Shown: positions 35,689 through 48,620, numbered from the stretch's first letter. The stretch is 64,000 nt of DNA from Rotaria socialis (GCA_905331475.1 CAJNYU010001673.1:43238-107237), one strand, 5' to 3'. The notes: generated by a model not told the origin, from the letters alone. Made by a program: numbers and translations.

Positions 35689-37985
35689 ATGACTACACGT
35701 CGTACTAAAAAGTTGCTTTATGTAAAAGAACGTAAAGCGAAATTTGCTGCTCGACAAACAACACGTGCTGAAATTTTACATGTTGAGGAAGAAGGGTAAA
35801 ATTATAAAACACAAAACGACATTTACTAGTGGATTTTATTTTTTATTCTATTCATAGTTATATTACTTCTGATAAAGTTGATGAAGAAGAGCAACGAACA
35901 GTTGATTTAACCCAAGCCGATATTAAATCATCAGTTGATATATTTAGTGCTCAAAAACGTTTTGATCTTGAACTTCCATTATATGGACCTTACAAAATCG
36001 ATTATACTAGAAATGGACGGTCAGTATTTGATATACAATAAACTATTCATATATAAATTATGTTTTTGGCTTTTTTCTTTCAGACATTTATTATTAGGTG
36101 GACGAAAAGGTCATGTAGCTGCATTTGATTGGCAAACAAAAAAATTACATTGTGAAATGAATGTCATGGAACAAGTGAATGATGTCAAGTAAGTAATTTA
36201 AACAGAAATACTTTCTTCTTATGATCTATTTTTTTGAAGGTGGTTACACATTGAAACAATGTATGCTGTTGCACAACGGCAATGGACGTATATCTATGAT
36301 AATCAAGGTGTTGAAGTACATTGTCTTAAAGTGCTTGATCGTTCATTGCATCTAGAATTTCTCCCATATCATTTCTTACTTGCTGCTACAGTAAATAAAA
36401 ACATTATTTTGAAATTTATCATTGTTTAAATACAATTTTTCTAGAATGAAGCAGGATATTTATCATATATAGATGTATCCATTGGAAAGAAAGTTGCTTC
36501 CTATAATACAAGAGTAGCAAATGGAAATGGTAAATGTGGTACATCGATAATGTGTCAAAATCCTTCCAATGCACTTATTGGTCTTGGTCACGCTGGCGGT
36601 GTTTTAACATTTTGGTCACCGAATCAACGTGAACCATTAGTCAAAATGCTTGCACACAAATCAACACTTCGATCAATAGCAATCGATCGAACTGGAAGGT
36701 AAGAAAAACGTTCAATACCATATTTTCTCGTTTGATAAATATTCATTTTTAGTTATATGGCAACAAGTGGTGTGGATGCTAAATTGAAAATTTGGGATTT
36801 AAGAACTTACAAATGTTTACATGAATATCGTACAGCATCAAATGGTGCATCGTCATTGTCGTTTAGTCAAAAGAATCTTTTAGCAGCAAGTTACAGGGAT
36901 GTAGTCGAGGTAATTAGCCTGTATTTTCTATAACTATACATTTCCAAGTATAGCGAGATTTTGTGATCGAATATTGATGTTTGAGAAACGAGAGATTTGA
37001 AAGTTTTAACCTCTTCACTTCAATTTCTACTAGTCTATTGAGTAAAAGCCATGTTTTAAATTTCTCAGCTCAACTTGATAGTAATCTTATGCAAGTCAAA
37101 TGCTCATTGGTTTTTCATCGAAGAATAGTGCTTGATGGATCGCTATATTTAATCTGCTAAATTCTACGTTGGTTAGCTTCAGATCGTTATTAAAATGAAT
37201 TTTTTCTTTATTTTCAATTATGGTAAATTTGTTTTTCACTCTTGCCAAATGATCGAATCATTTTCTTTTAAGTAATCTACTTCTATGACAAATAATAATC
37301 ATGTCAAATCGTATTTAAATTATCAAACGATAAATTTAAATATATAATGAAATTTTTTTCTATGAAAATCAATTAATTATAACATTAGTTTAGATTAACA
37401 CATTCTTTTTGTATAGATTTACAACGATATATGTGATAATGAATCTGCATCAAATGAATTACCACGTTATCTTCTTCATCAATGTTCAAATGGTGCTTCA
37501 GCATCGTCATTAGCATTTTGTCCATATGAAGATGTGTTAGGTGTTGGACACGAACGAGGATTTGTTTCATTACTTGTACCTGGTGCCGGTGAACCAAATT
37601 TCGATGCACTAGAAGCAAATCCATATCAAACGAAAAAACAACGAAAACATGCAGAAGTTAAACAATTACTTGATAAAGTATGTGAAATAAATTTCGAACA
37701 ATATTGTTTTTCTTATTGTCATATTTCTTCATTTAGATTCAACCAGATATGATCACTTTAGATAATTCAGTATTAAGTGAAATCGATCGAAAAGGTTTTA
37801 TTCGGAAACAAGAAGATAAACGAAATAATTTCAATTTTGTCAAACCCAAAGAATTAATTATTCAATCCGATAAGAAAAAGGGAAAAATTGGTAAACGACT
37901 GGCGCGTAAAACGCAAATACGCGATACTAAGCTCAAAGAGTTTCTTCAACAGCAACAATTAAAACGCAAAAAGAATAAAAATTGA
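35689..37985 (+). CDS. WDR46: WDR46/UTP7 small-subunit processome protein, eight exons
   Basis: Exons 35689-35795, 35858-36019, 36084-36188, 36240-36390, 36445-36698, 36753-36909, 37417-37677, 37737-37985 give 481 residues with matching phases. The product is the WD40 protein UTP7/WDR46 of the nucleolar small-subunit processome, needed for 18S rRNA maturation. Seen: the family N-terminal [20 protein letters not shown]; a WD40 propeller ([37 protein letters not shown]); the [22 protein letters not shown] and [19 protein letters not shown] blocks typical of the BING4 C-terminal domain; and a basic tail. An acceptor-like TTTCTCAG ends 1 nt before the ATG, a candidate trans-splice site. Intron 6 is 507 bp, the others 51-64 bp. 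Confidence 0.95.
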
Positions 37986-38113
37986 TATGTTTTCTTCTTG
38001 TTAAGTTTTGTTTTTGTTATCTGTTTTGAATAAAAATCAAGCAACATAATCGTATTGTTTTCTTAATTCAAAATCAACAACACAATTTCCATTCTCTGTG
38101 TATATTGCAGGCG

Positions 38114-39917
38114 ATGATTGATTGGACTTGGCTTTGGCTAGTCGGTGAAATTGGTATATCGTATGGATTTTATCGATGGTGGAGATCAAATGATCAATTC
38201 TTGGCTGTTTTAGAGGTACACATATACTTTTCTAAAACTCCAAAATATTCTTCTTCATATTCAGAATTCTTTTACCATAAAAGTGAAATAGAGCGTTTTA
38301 TTACATTCAATAGCATATAAATTTCGTACACATATTTATTTTTATTCTTTCGGCCAGTGTCTTGAATAATGTACGTGAAAAGTTCGATATGGAATGTGGT
38401 ATTGAAAATAATAATAATTAGTATTACCGTGTCCTTGACGGATGATATCTACATAGAAGTCCTTCATGGCATTTTCTCGTGCTAATAGAGTATCTCTACG
38501 ATGACATCGCACATGATAAGATTTTTCCTCAGCTGGCGTATCATGAAAAAATGCAAGCAAGAACATACTGTACTGATTGAGTGCTAGACATGTTAACTGT
38601 GACTTTTTTCATTAACGTCATTGGTGTGAAGCAAAAGTCGATTCATTCGCGCAAGAATATTTTTATCGATTACAAACTATAATAGATTGTAATGAACTGC
38701 TGGGTTGAGTTACCATTTTTACGATAAAAAAAACCATTTTCTATACATTTTGATATGAATTTTAAAATTTTATCGTTACAATTAAAAAATAACACAAGAA
38801 ACTAGTGTTATTAGAAATCATAGATTTATATTGATCCATTAATAATGAGAAGCTAAAATTTGTTATTCTAGTTGGCACCCGATATTGATATAGATGATTT
38901 AAAACAGTTCTCATCATCAAGAACTTTTATCGATTATGCAGCCATCCATGGAATCGTCCGAACAAATGATTCGAAGCCAAGTTCAGTACTAACATCTCAA
39001 TATCTTCCCCATTGTCTAGGTGTTGTTCGACGGGTAGTTTTACGTGAAAAAAAATTAGAAAAATTTCGTGATTCTTGGTAAATATTTTTAAGAAAAAATA
39101 TTTTCACAATAAATTTCCTTTCTCTTCAATTAAGGACTGAAACATATAAAACTATTAGTGATGTATCACATTACATACCTTTCAGACTTATTTCACCATC
39201 AGAAAACTATATTCGTATCGATCAACCATTAAAATTTAGTTCAGTGGTAAATCAATTACAAGTAACTCATGTAAAATTTGAACCGAATACTACATCTGCC
39301 ATGCAGAAATTGGTTGATACTTTTATTGGAGATCTATCAAAAGGTTAAAAACAAAATAGGACTAGTCATGTAAATAGAAAAACTAAAATTTACTTTTGTT
39401 TTATTTAGGTATTGAAACAAGAGAGGAAATGTTATTAGTCGATAGTTCATTAACCGGTGTGGGTAGTCTTGAAAAACAGTCGAATGGTATTTGGTGTCTT
39501 GTTCCACATAAAACATGGGGTGGAATATTAACACGATCATCGCGCGCTGAAATCATTTCTGAATATCGTGATCGCTCCTATTATGTTCGAATTTTTAGTA
39601 TATGCTTTGGCATAGCTACTATTGGTACAGCTATTTATCTAATACATAAATACTATTTCACAAATCGACGACAAACAAATCGTTTACCAAATATTTTACC
39701 AGTCAATAATGACCATGCAACCGATGATCACACTAATGCTCGGCTTCAATGTGTTATATGTTTAGAAAATGAAATTATGTATAGTCTTCAACCATGTTCC
39801 CATTTGGGCTTATGCCATTTATGTGCACAAACTTTACAAGCAAGAAATCGCGGCGAAGAATTATGTCCACTTTGTCGTACGCCTATTCAAGAATATCAAC
39901 GTATTTTTTTACCATAG
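38114..39917 (+). CDS. MUL1: MUL1-like mitochondrial E3 ubiquitin ligase, four exons
   Basis: Exons 38114-38215, 38872-39077, 39135-39343, 39409-39917 give 341 residues. MUL1/MAPL/GIDE proteins sit in the mitochondrial outer membrane and ubiquitinate (or sumoylate) regulators of mitochondrial dynamics and cell death. Seen: an N-terminal hydrophobic segment (WLWLVGEIGISYGFY); the BAM/GIDE middle domain (IHGIVR near residue 56, later IWCLVPHKTWGG); a second membrane segment (FSICFGIATIGTAIYLIHKY); and a C-terminal C3HC4 RING (CVIC, CSHLGLCHLC, CPLC). Human MUL1 is 352 residues. The ATG follows TATATTGCAG by 3 nt, and the WDR46 stop is only 128 bp upstream, so the pair may be an operon. Intron 1 is 656 bp and holds an antisense open frame. 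Confidence 0.93.
38342..38566 (-). other. Antisense open frame in MUL1 intron 1, uncertain
   Basis: A 74-codon minus-strand frame lies within the one long intron of the MUL1-like gene. Its composition (DTPAEEKSYHVRCHRRDTLL, then KDFYVDIIRQG) looks more protein-like than chance AT-rich frames. No start context, splice partner or family was recognised. It may be a nested gene fragment or an inserted remnant. Confidence 0.25.
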
Positions 39918-40432
39918 AATGTTTTCTATGTATATACATGTGTTTTGTATGTCTTGTTTTAGGCTTTTTTCTTACTAACATGATGTTTTTCTTTTATATT
40001 ATTTATATGGAGTTACATCCTTTTGGTTATTTGAGAATAACAATGTCGAATTTCACACGTGTGCGTTTAAACAACAGAAATCTTTTCCTCATTTTGAAAC
40101 GATAATAAAAAGAGAACGTTGTTCGAGGTTTCTTTCTTAATATTGCTTTATCATATATCTGTTAGTCTTTTCTCGACTGATACTGCTCGGTAATGATGAA
40201 TACGGCAAATTACTGTGATGAATATGACGTTGTTTTGTAGGCTTCTCAGTTGTATTTGCTCTAGAAAAGATTTCAGGTATGATAGTCAGCGGAAGAAAAA
40301 GAAAATAGTTTATTTGGATTCTTTTTCCGTTCTTTTTCTTTCTTTACGAGGATATAAATAGTAAAAAAAAGAATTTAGCTTTGCTTGCACATTACTATTT
40401 TTTTATTTAAGATTGTAAAGAGTCTTTTGATC

Positions 40433-42862
40433 ATGGCTTCAAATCAATTAGCTACTGTACCGTAAGTAAAAATACCAAAAATTATTTTCTGAGAATCCTT
40501 TGTTCTTTATTTATTCATTCTAGTGATGTTAATTTAGTAAAAAATGTATCATCACCATTGGAAGAGTATGATGCGTTGGTCGTTGTTGCCTCAGAATTGG
40601 ACCAAATTGCAGAATTTGTTGATAGTTCAGTTATAAAACATCTTCAAACATTTAGTCAAGTGAGAATATTTTAAAGATTTTCTTTTACAATAATTTTCTT
40701 TTGATTTCAGTTGCATAATAATTTCAATGGCGAAGTTACGGTTACTATTATTGACAATGTTCCAGGAAAACGTCTCGTATGTATAAGCAAAGAGGCACTG
40801 CATAGTTTAAGCAATAATATATTATTTAGATTTATTCACCAACAGGCCCAGTTAACCGAGATTTCGACGATGTACGTTGTTTTTCTGATGCAGCATCAGC
40901 TGGTGTTCAGAAAGCTCTATCACTTGGCGCACGATCTCCTATTATTGCATCTTTTGGTTCAAAAAAATATCGACAAGCGAACTTAGTTACATTACTTGCC
41001 GCACTTGAAGCAACCTATGTGGTAAAGATACAAGGAAATTTCTTTTTTCTATTCATCTTGACTGAAAATGTGCATTTTTAGCCATTACAAATTCGAGAAG
41101 ATGTACCTGAACGTAAGACTAAAGTGGATAAATTAGGCTTCTTCATTGGTCAACCATCGCCTGATGATAGTTATTACGAAAAATTAATTAATTATGCGCG
41201 AGCAATTGAATGTGGACGTGCCGTTGGTCGAGATATTGGTGGTGGTGATCCTGAGCGTATGGCACCACCACGTGTTGCTGAATATGTTCAAGAATTGTTT
41301 AGCAGTTCGCCTCATATTAAAGTAAAACAACAACCGAACATTTATATATATATACGTATGCCAAATCTTTAATGAATGTCTATGTTTGTTGTAGGTTCGA
41401 ATAATTAACGATAAAAAGCAATTTGAAAAAAGCTTTCCATTATTCGCTGCTGTTAATCGTGCTGCAAGCGGTGAGTAATCAAAACAAAATCTTATTTTTT
41501 CAAGTTCAATAACGATCGATCTTCTAATAGGTGTTGATCGTCATCAGGGTCGTTTGATCTTTCTTGAATATATTGGCGAAGGTGAAATAGATACAACGGC
41601 ATTACTCGTTGGTAAAGGCGTAACCTTCGATACAGGTGGCCTTGATATCAAAGGTATATCAAATTCTTCGTTTTCTAATCAAATTCTAACATATATTTTA
41701 TTCTTCTTCTAGCTGGTGGTATTATGGTAAGTTTCAAATGTTTTTTTTTGTTTTTGTTTGTTAAAACTTGAACTCTTGATAATTCAGGCTGGCATGTCCT
41801 ATGATAAATGTGGTGCTGCAAATGTTACGGGCTTTTTTAAAGTTCTTAGTGAACTTCAGCCAAAACAATTCAAAGCTGTTGGCGTTTTAGCTGTAGCACG
41901 AAATAATTGCGGTGAAGAAGGTTATACTGCAGATGAAGTTATAACATCACGAGCTGGTGTTCGTATTCGAGTTGGAAATACTGATGCAGAAGGTAAATTA
42001 TTATTTAAAATTTAACAGAGAATTTACTATTAAGAGTTGTCGGATAATTGAATTAAGAAAAAATCTTAGATTTAATCATTCTATCTCATAATAACTGTTG
42101 GAAAAATATCCCGATTGTTTTGTGAAATTGGATTTAAAATAAACTTTAATAAAAATAGCGTCATCTTTCTGGACAACATATTCCCTAACGAAAAACCAAA
42201 ATCTACTAAGATTTATTCTTTTTTTTCAATTCCAGGTCGTATGGTTATGGCTGACCCATTATGTTACATCAAAGAATTGGCATTGAATGAAGTCAATCCA
42301 CATTTATTTACTATGGCTACACTTACTGGACATGTCATTCGAGCATATGGAACAAACTATACAGTAACTTGATTTGAAACCAAAACACAAGAATAGTTCT
42401 TATTTTATTTTCACCGAATTGTAGGCAGCAGTTGATAATGGGCCAGCACGAGCGAATGAAACATCACAAAAACTTCAAGCAGCTGGTGATGAAATTGGTG
42501 ATCCATTTGAGATATCAACTGTTCGACGAGAAGTTCGTTTTATTGTTTAATTATTTTTACATGTCATACAATGTTCTTCTTTTGCAATGCAGGATTTTGC
42601 GTTCATTGCTGATCATGGCGAAGTAGCTGATGTACTTCAATGTAACAATCAAGCTAGCAGTGCTACATCTCGTGGTCATCAATTTCCAGCTGCATTCCTG
42701 GCTCGAGTATCTGGCCTTGATAAACATGGCCAGAATTCTAACAAACCCTTACCTTATACACATCTTGATATTGCTGGCAGTGCAGGTGATTTACCACATA
42801 ATCCAACTGGGCGTCCAATCCCTGCGCTTTGCCAAATGTTTCTTGCTGATCGAGTTTTTTAA
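40433..42862 (+). CDS. M17 leucyl aminopeptidase-like, 12 exons
   Basis: Exons 40433-40461, 40524-40659, 40711-40776, 40830-41021, 41082-41321, 41395-41470, 41531-41653, 41713-41726, 41788-41992, 42236-42363, 42425-42532, 42593-42862 give 528 residues. It is a cytosolic-type metallo-aminopeptidase removing N-terminal residues from peptides; the family works as a hexamer with two metal ions. Both signature blocks are present: GKGVTFDTGGLDIK then MSYDKCGAA, and NTDAEGR. By comparison with PepA all expected metal ligands (Lys, Asp, Asp, Asp, Glu) and the catalytic Lys and Arg are kept. AGGIMAGMSYDKCGAANVTG is less like bovine LAP and more like the divergent nematode W07G4.4-type branch (judged from memory). 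Exon 8 is only 14 nt, ending within the active-site block. Confidence 0.93.
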
Positions 42863-44459
42863 TTTAAAATTTTTTTTTTCTAATTGATTCTAACCAAATA
42901 CAAATTTAACGTATATGATAATTATCTGATACCTGACTAGTAAAAACATTGAATGGAGACAATGAATTATCCTATGAAATTTCATTAATGATTGCAATGG
43001 TATTTATTTTGCTCACAGTGCTGATTCTTTATGAGATGAAAATAATGTGATAGGTTCTTTCATCAGATGAAATTTTTCGTTGCCTTAACTTGTCTTATTG
43101 TATCCGAATTTGTATTTAATGTTAGAATAAGTATTAAAAACAAAAATGCAATAGACAAAAAATTATTTATGTATTTACCGAAGGATCATAAATTTTTTCT
43201 ATAGAATACGATAAAAAGAAAGATATTCTAAAGTATCATTGAAAGAACTTCATGTGGCAATTTTATCGATATCATGAGATGGACTATGTTAAACATTTAT
43301 TTGATACTTCCACGTGATTGAGTTTACTTAATATAATTGAATAGTGCGAAAGTTACATATTATTTTCGAAAAACTTTTATTACTTTATGTTACGTTTATT
43401 TTCCGGCTAAAATGAATAGAACTCATTCAAGTTGTAAAAGAATATATACGCATATTATCTTCAAATTAGCGTGTTTATGAATCTTAAACATCATCTCGAA
43501 ATTTTTGAGTATTTCGTTTTGATTTTTGAATTACAATTTCGATCTACTCACTAAATTCCGTGCAGCAGTACTACTATGAAAGAAATCAGCGTCCAGTCGA
43601 CGATGACAATATGGATTTATGTAAAACTCCGTTTGGTTTGTCGGACAACACAATACGGATCGAAATATAGAATTTGATCCAATTGAGATATCTTTCGAGG
43701 CATCCTCAGAAGTATCTATGCTAATTTTACTCCTGAGTATCTTTTATTCAAATTTCCAAAAAAACATTCTATCATATTCTATTCACGTATGTGTAAACAG
43801 ACACACAAGTCGAGCTTTTTTTATCATACGGCTCAATGGTGTACACGATAAATGAATAACAGTATGCGCGCATCTGTGCTCGAATCTAGTTCCGAACGTA
43901 GATGTCTCATGGGCGATGATCTGTATAATTTCACTTAAATGTTTAAATTAACGATAAAATTTTCGTGTTTTTATTTTCTACATGCTGTATTAAGTTACCA
44001 TCATTACATTGAGACTTGTGTCAAGTAAGATTTGAATCTATCAAATACGTATTTCTACGAAAATAATTTTCTAGTTGAATATTGATTTTAGTAAAAATAT
44101 TAGACTATAAACAAAATTGCATATATCTTTCTTTTTTAACTCACAAAAGTATTCTGATGTGCACACAGTAGATTATCGTCTTGAAGTTTTACATCATCTC
44201 GTTCATACATAATTAAGAAACTTCACAAAAACTATTCTTTACAACAGAATTTTATTTATTCTTCATAATTTAGAACCAATACTAATTAATGCTTATATTT
44301 ATGGAGTAAAGAAAAAAAATCTATTCTTACTCTTTGTAGAATGACTATGAAAATTTATTTAGTTATGATCAAAAAAAGAAGATCGACTCATATTCTATTG
44401 AAAGAAAACGGAATTTCGGGAGAGATTTTTTTTCTTCCATGATCACCTTTTATTCTACT
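42863..44459. other. Intergenic, nothing identified
   Basis: Long AT-rich region without a supported gene. Only the aminopeptidase 3' flank is expected here. Confidence 0.45.
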
Positions 44460-45170
44460 TAGGTCAGTCCAAAAGTAGTTGCGGAGGTATATCAATTTCT
44501 TATAGAAAGTTCTGATGAAGTTTTTTCTCTCTACAGTCTGATAGAGAAAAGAAAGCTCTATTTTTCTATGCTATATGATGGTACTGTAGCTAATATGATG
44601 ATAATCATTTTTTCGTAAGACGTTTTTCGTTTACATAGTTCCGGGTTGTAAGTTGTACATCGCAGTTTTCATCTCCTTGTTAGTTGTATTAGCAACCAAA
44701 ATATGTCATAATATGCAGCGTGAAAAGCTCTACCATCTGCACAGTAAAGTTTATTGAAACTGTTTTGAAAGAAAGGAAAATTCTGTACAATCAGTTTTTA
44801 CAACGACCAAAGTTCGATCACTCAAAACCTTGCCCATATTGAAAAGAAAAAGTGCAACTAGAAAATAAGTGGTTTTATAGAAATTGTAGAGCTTTTCACG
44901 CTGCATGTTATGGCATGTTTTGGTTGTTAGTATAATGTATTAGTGGACTAAAAAGACTAAACGGTCTGACTCATTGTGAGATAGTACAACAAGCAGACAT
45001 GTTAAAGAAAAACATCTTATGAAAAATTTATGATCATCATATTAGTTAAAGTACCATCAAATAGCATAGAAAAATAGAGCTTTCTTTTCTCTATCAGACT
45101 ATAGAGGAAACTCCTCAGAATTCTCTATAAGAAATTGATTTACCACCGCAAGTACTTTTGGACTGACCTA
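44460..45170. mobile_element. 707-bp mariner-type palindromic element
   Basis: TA lies at both borders (44460-44461 and 45169-45170). The ends are GGTCAGTCCAAAAGTAGTTG and, read inward from the right, GGTCAGTCCAAAAGTACTTG. The arms pair for about 300 bp each with scattered mismatches and small indels: both carry TCTGATAGAGAAAAGAAAGC, and ATGCAGCGTGAAAAGCTCTA at about 44715 pairs with its complement at about 44886. No transposase frame is present. Terminal sequence and TA duplication are mariner-like. The whole would fold into a long hairpin. Confidence 0.85.
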
Positions 45171-46268
45171 TGTATTTCTTACGAATTCTTCAGGATACAC
45201 AGGAAAAGAAAGATAGATAAGAATATTTTCTTGAAAGGCCCGTGTTATAGTGTTATCAGACTAGTAAAAAAATGTGTTAAGTAACATTTTTATACTGTTT
45301 GCATTTCACCATAGACTGATGCTTATGGTTAATTTTTTTAGAGAATTAAGTAAACGTGTTGACACGTCCGAGAAATGCCGTATCTTGAAACTGTGGCTAG
45401 TTTACTTCAGTTGTTGTCCGAGATATGTAACATTCATAAAAATCTGATCGTAGTCCAGCATCCAGTTGAACATACCTCGAGGGGGTGATAGACTGTACAT
45501 CAACACTGTTACTAATATAAAATTCAATTTTCTTCTTCTTGTCATGATTGTATGAACCTCTAATCTGATTTGAAATTTTAATCGAGACCATATTACATCT
45601 GTTCCTTTGGGCGTGATTATATTATAATTATAATTGAAAAATCCTATATTTTCCTTTTATGTCGAAAATGCTTATGAGACTTCAACTTTATTATTTTTTT
45701 TCCAACTTAAAATAGATAAACTCTTCAAGGTGTAACAGACACTGCCCTAAATCCTCTTAGTTCAAAAATTCACTATAGAATTTCTATGAAGTTGGACAAC
45801 TAATTCTATTGTCTGTATTAAATTTACCAAAAATATCACCGACACTATGCTTCATCTTGAAAATTATAAGTTTCTTTTTGTTTTGCGTGACCCAATCTAT
45901 GTACATCATCAATATACAGGAAAAATCAATACATTTATTTCCTTACTGTTAGTCTACCCTTAACATGCGAGTGGGTACACAATTCGTAGTCATCAATTTT
46001 CATCTAATTTTGCTAATACCGACTTGATCTCCTTGTATATACGTCTCATTATGTAGAACATATATTGCACGATATATTCTCTCAATGATATGAAACTCGT
46101 ACTACGTTACCTCTCATCAACGACAGCCAATGCGTTATTCATGGAATCAAAGAAGCTCACAAAGGATTAATTACAGACTGAAGAATTTGCGCATACCATT
46201 TTCTTTTCATAAAAACAAATAGATTCGTCTGCTCCATCGTTAGAACGTACCATTTTTAAATTTCAGAT
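45171..46268. other. Intergenic, nothing identified
   Basis: No supported gene. The last bases hold the 5' region of the 7TM receptor gene (TTTCAG ends 2 nt before its ATG). Confidence 0.4.
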
Positions 46269-47204
46269 ATGCTCACCAACGTATTTTTTACTCTCATCTT
46301 CTCTTTTTCCATTGCAGCTTCAATTGTCGGTTTACTCTTTTGTTCTATAATTTTCTTCGTTATTATTAGTTATCATCCATGCCATACTGCTACTAATCTT
46401 CTTCTGTTGAATACGTGTGTTGCAATTATAATCTTTTATATCAGTACCATTATCGGATCTGTACTTGGCTTCGATGAAGATTGGACACTCAATCAACCAG
46501 CTGGTATCTTTAATGCTTACTGCTTTCTAGCATCTTGTAGCTTAATTTGCTGTTCCTATATGTTACAGGCGATTAATCGTCTCTGTTGCACTGTATTTTT
46601 CAAACATAAGCATTTAGTCACTATTCAAGTTACTTGGTATTTGATTGCTTTGTACTGGATTATGGGTCTTCTATTTGCTATTGAACCATTATTTTTCAAG
46701 AATGGTTTTATCTACGAAAGAGAGTCACGTCTTTGTGTTCGTAATGCAAAAGTGGTGTCTATATCGATATTTAGCACTTTCGTCGGCTTTGGCATCCCTC
46801 TGAATTTATCTATTTTGATCTACGCTACGATTTGGTATCGTGTCCTTCAATCATCACGCCGCGTTGGATCTGTAATTGCAGAGAACGCAAATTATAATAT
46901 GCCCAAGGCTAGATGTCAAATGAAGTTAGTTAGAAATATGATTATTGTGATAGGCAGTTTTGCTGGTGGAGATTCACTAGCCTTGGTTCTTGTTCTTTGG
47001 CATGCTATTAAGATCAATCGTCCACTGCCAGAGCCATTGTATTTGATATCTAAACCTGACATAACAGTTTGTGTGATTCTGATGATTATCACACTGTTTT
47101 TTATGAACACACAGGTGAAGAATGCTGCTTTCGTGTATCTAAAATGCAACATTCGACATATTTATCCAGTAACCATTACTATGAAAGGCATTGCCAGTTG
47201 CTAG
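46269..47204 (+). CDS. Orphan rhodopsin-class 7TM receptor, intronless
   Basis: A 311-residue protein with seven hydrophobic segments (about 7-35, 43-66, 84-107, 120-142, 164-189, 221-245, 257-278), N-terminus outside by charge pattern. TM3 is followed by INRLCC in the place of the usual DRY motif, and TM7 has MNTQVKNAAF in place of NPxxY, so both class A hallmarks are degenerate. Two conserved-position cysteines (about 85 and 157) could form the extracellular disulfide. Such divergent receptors form large lineage-specific sets in many invertebrates; a chemosensory or peptide ligand is possible but unknown. It has no close neighbour in the same pathway. Confidence 0.75.
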   Translation: MLTNVFFTLIFSFSIAASIVGLLFCSIIFFVIISYHPCHTATNLLLLNTCVAIIIFYISTIIGSVLGFDEDWTLNQPAGIFNAYCFLASCSLICCSYMLQAINRLCCTVFFKHKHLVTIQVTWYLIALYWIMGLLFAIEPLFFKNGFIYERESRLCVRNAKVVSISIFSTFVGFGIPLNLSILIYATIWYRVLQSSRRVGSVIAENANYNMPKARCQMKLVRNMIIVIGSFAGGDSLALVLVLWHAIKINRPLPEPLYLISKPDITVCVILMIITLFFMNTQVKNAAFVYLKCNIRHIYPVTITMKGIASC

Positions 47205-48620
47205 AAAATAACTAATTTCCCAACCTTAAAATTATATCTTCGATCCGTGTACGTTCGACAATCTGTAATATACATAAAACTATGCACATTGGATTCAAAC
47301 ACAAAGTACAGCCTTATCGGTTGGAATGATTTTCAAACAGCCTATCGAGAATACCTTCAAGAAAAATCTATAGTTTTATTGGATATAATGATTTATTACA
47401 AGAGCTATTATTAAATGAAATGAATCAACCAAAAGAAACGTTGCTCTTCGAATAGTAATGATCGATTCTTTATTCCATCTCCTTCTCTTCGCAAATCAAC
47501 TAGGGCGACGGCGTGGATGTGTGTACACATTTAACAATTATTACTGTGACTTCATCAGTGATAGAAGATTCGTCAGTTATCTCCGTTTTTAATTTTATAA
47601 TTACAGTGGATTTATTTTCGTAATCTTCTTTGCTCAAAATCGAAATAGGGGCATGTGGAACAACAGCAAGAAGGATTTTAATTTTTATAGAATTTTATTA
47701 AGGCGAAAGGCGTTGCGATGTAAGTTAGTGTTAGATGAGGTTACAAGTATCTTTGATCGCTAAAACAACGACTATTCCAAATGGAAAATGGTGTTCGAGT
47801 TATCAGTGCTTTAAGTATCTCCGTTACAAGAATGCTTCCATTAAGAAATGTATCAAATGACTATCTCTATCTTCTTCTACCTACTAGCTGGTTAGGTTCA
47901 CTGATTCCGAAGTCTTCCATTCAGACTTTCCCACCAAGAGCAAAACAAGTAAAGTCCGAAGATTTTATATGATCCCATAAATATTTATGGAAAGCATGAG
48001 ATCATGTTATGATAGAAACGGAAGATCTTCGCCTATGTCAGCTAACATGATTGTATCTATCAGCATAATCGATCATAGCTACGAATGAAGGGATATTTAG
48101 GACCTCTTGAAAGTATATGGTATGTAATGGTTGTCCTGTGAGACAGTCTTTATTTAATAATATATGCACAATTACATCGATAAATAAAATCATTCATATT
48201 GTTGTTGAACTGATACCGGCCATAGAGACTGGCGGATATAATGAGTGGCATATTCATCTTAGAAGTTTACTATGTATTTTAGTCAAGGGAGAAAAGTGCA
48301 CGTCTGTATTCTAGAAATACTTAGAAATAAACAGAAATATTCTTTTTCTCCTTTGAAATTATTCTAAAATGTCTATTTTTCCGATTGAAATATATTGCAA
48401 ATATAACTGTACAATATTTCTTCTCTGATTTTAATTGCATCTAGAAATAACTTTTCCATATACTATACAGAAATTCTCACGAAATTATTCAATTATATCG
48501 AATTATTTTTATTTTAACAATTAATAATTATTTTGCACGTACTATAATTACATGATTCAATGCAAGACTTTCTATTATCTCTCTATTCTATATCAATACT
48601 GTTCCATGACAGTAATGTCT
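47205..48620. other. Intergenic, nothing identified
   Basis: 3' flanks of the convergent 7TM receptor and MFS genes. Only short open frames of ordinary composition. Confidence 0.45.

Noticed and set aside
39794..40105. Frames overlapping the RING end of MUL1
   Set aside because: Out of frame with the clear RING domain.
47781..48314. Two short frames between the 7TM and MFS genes
   Set aside because: No start context, homology or splice support.
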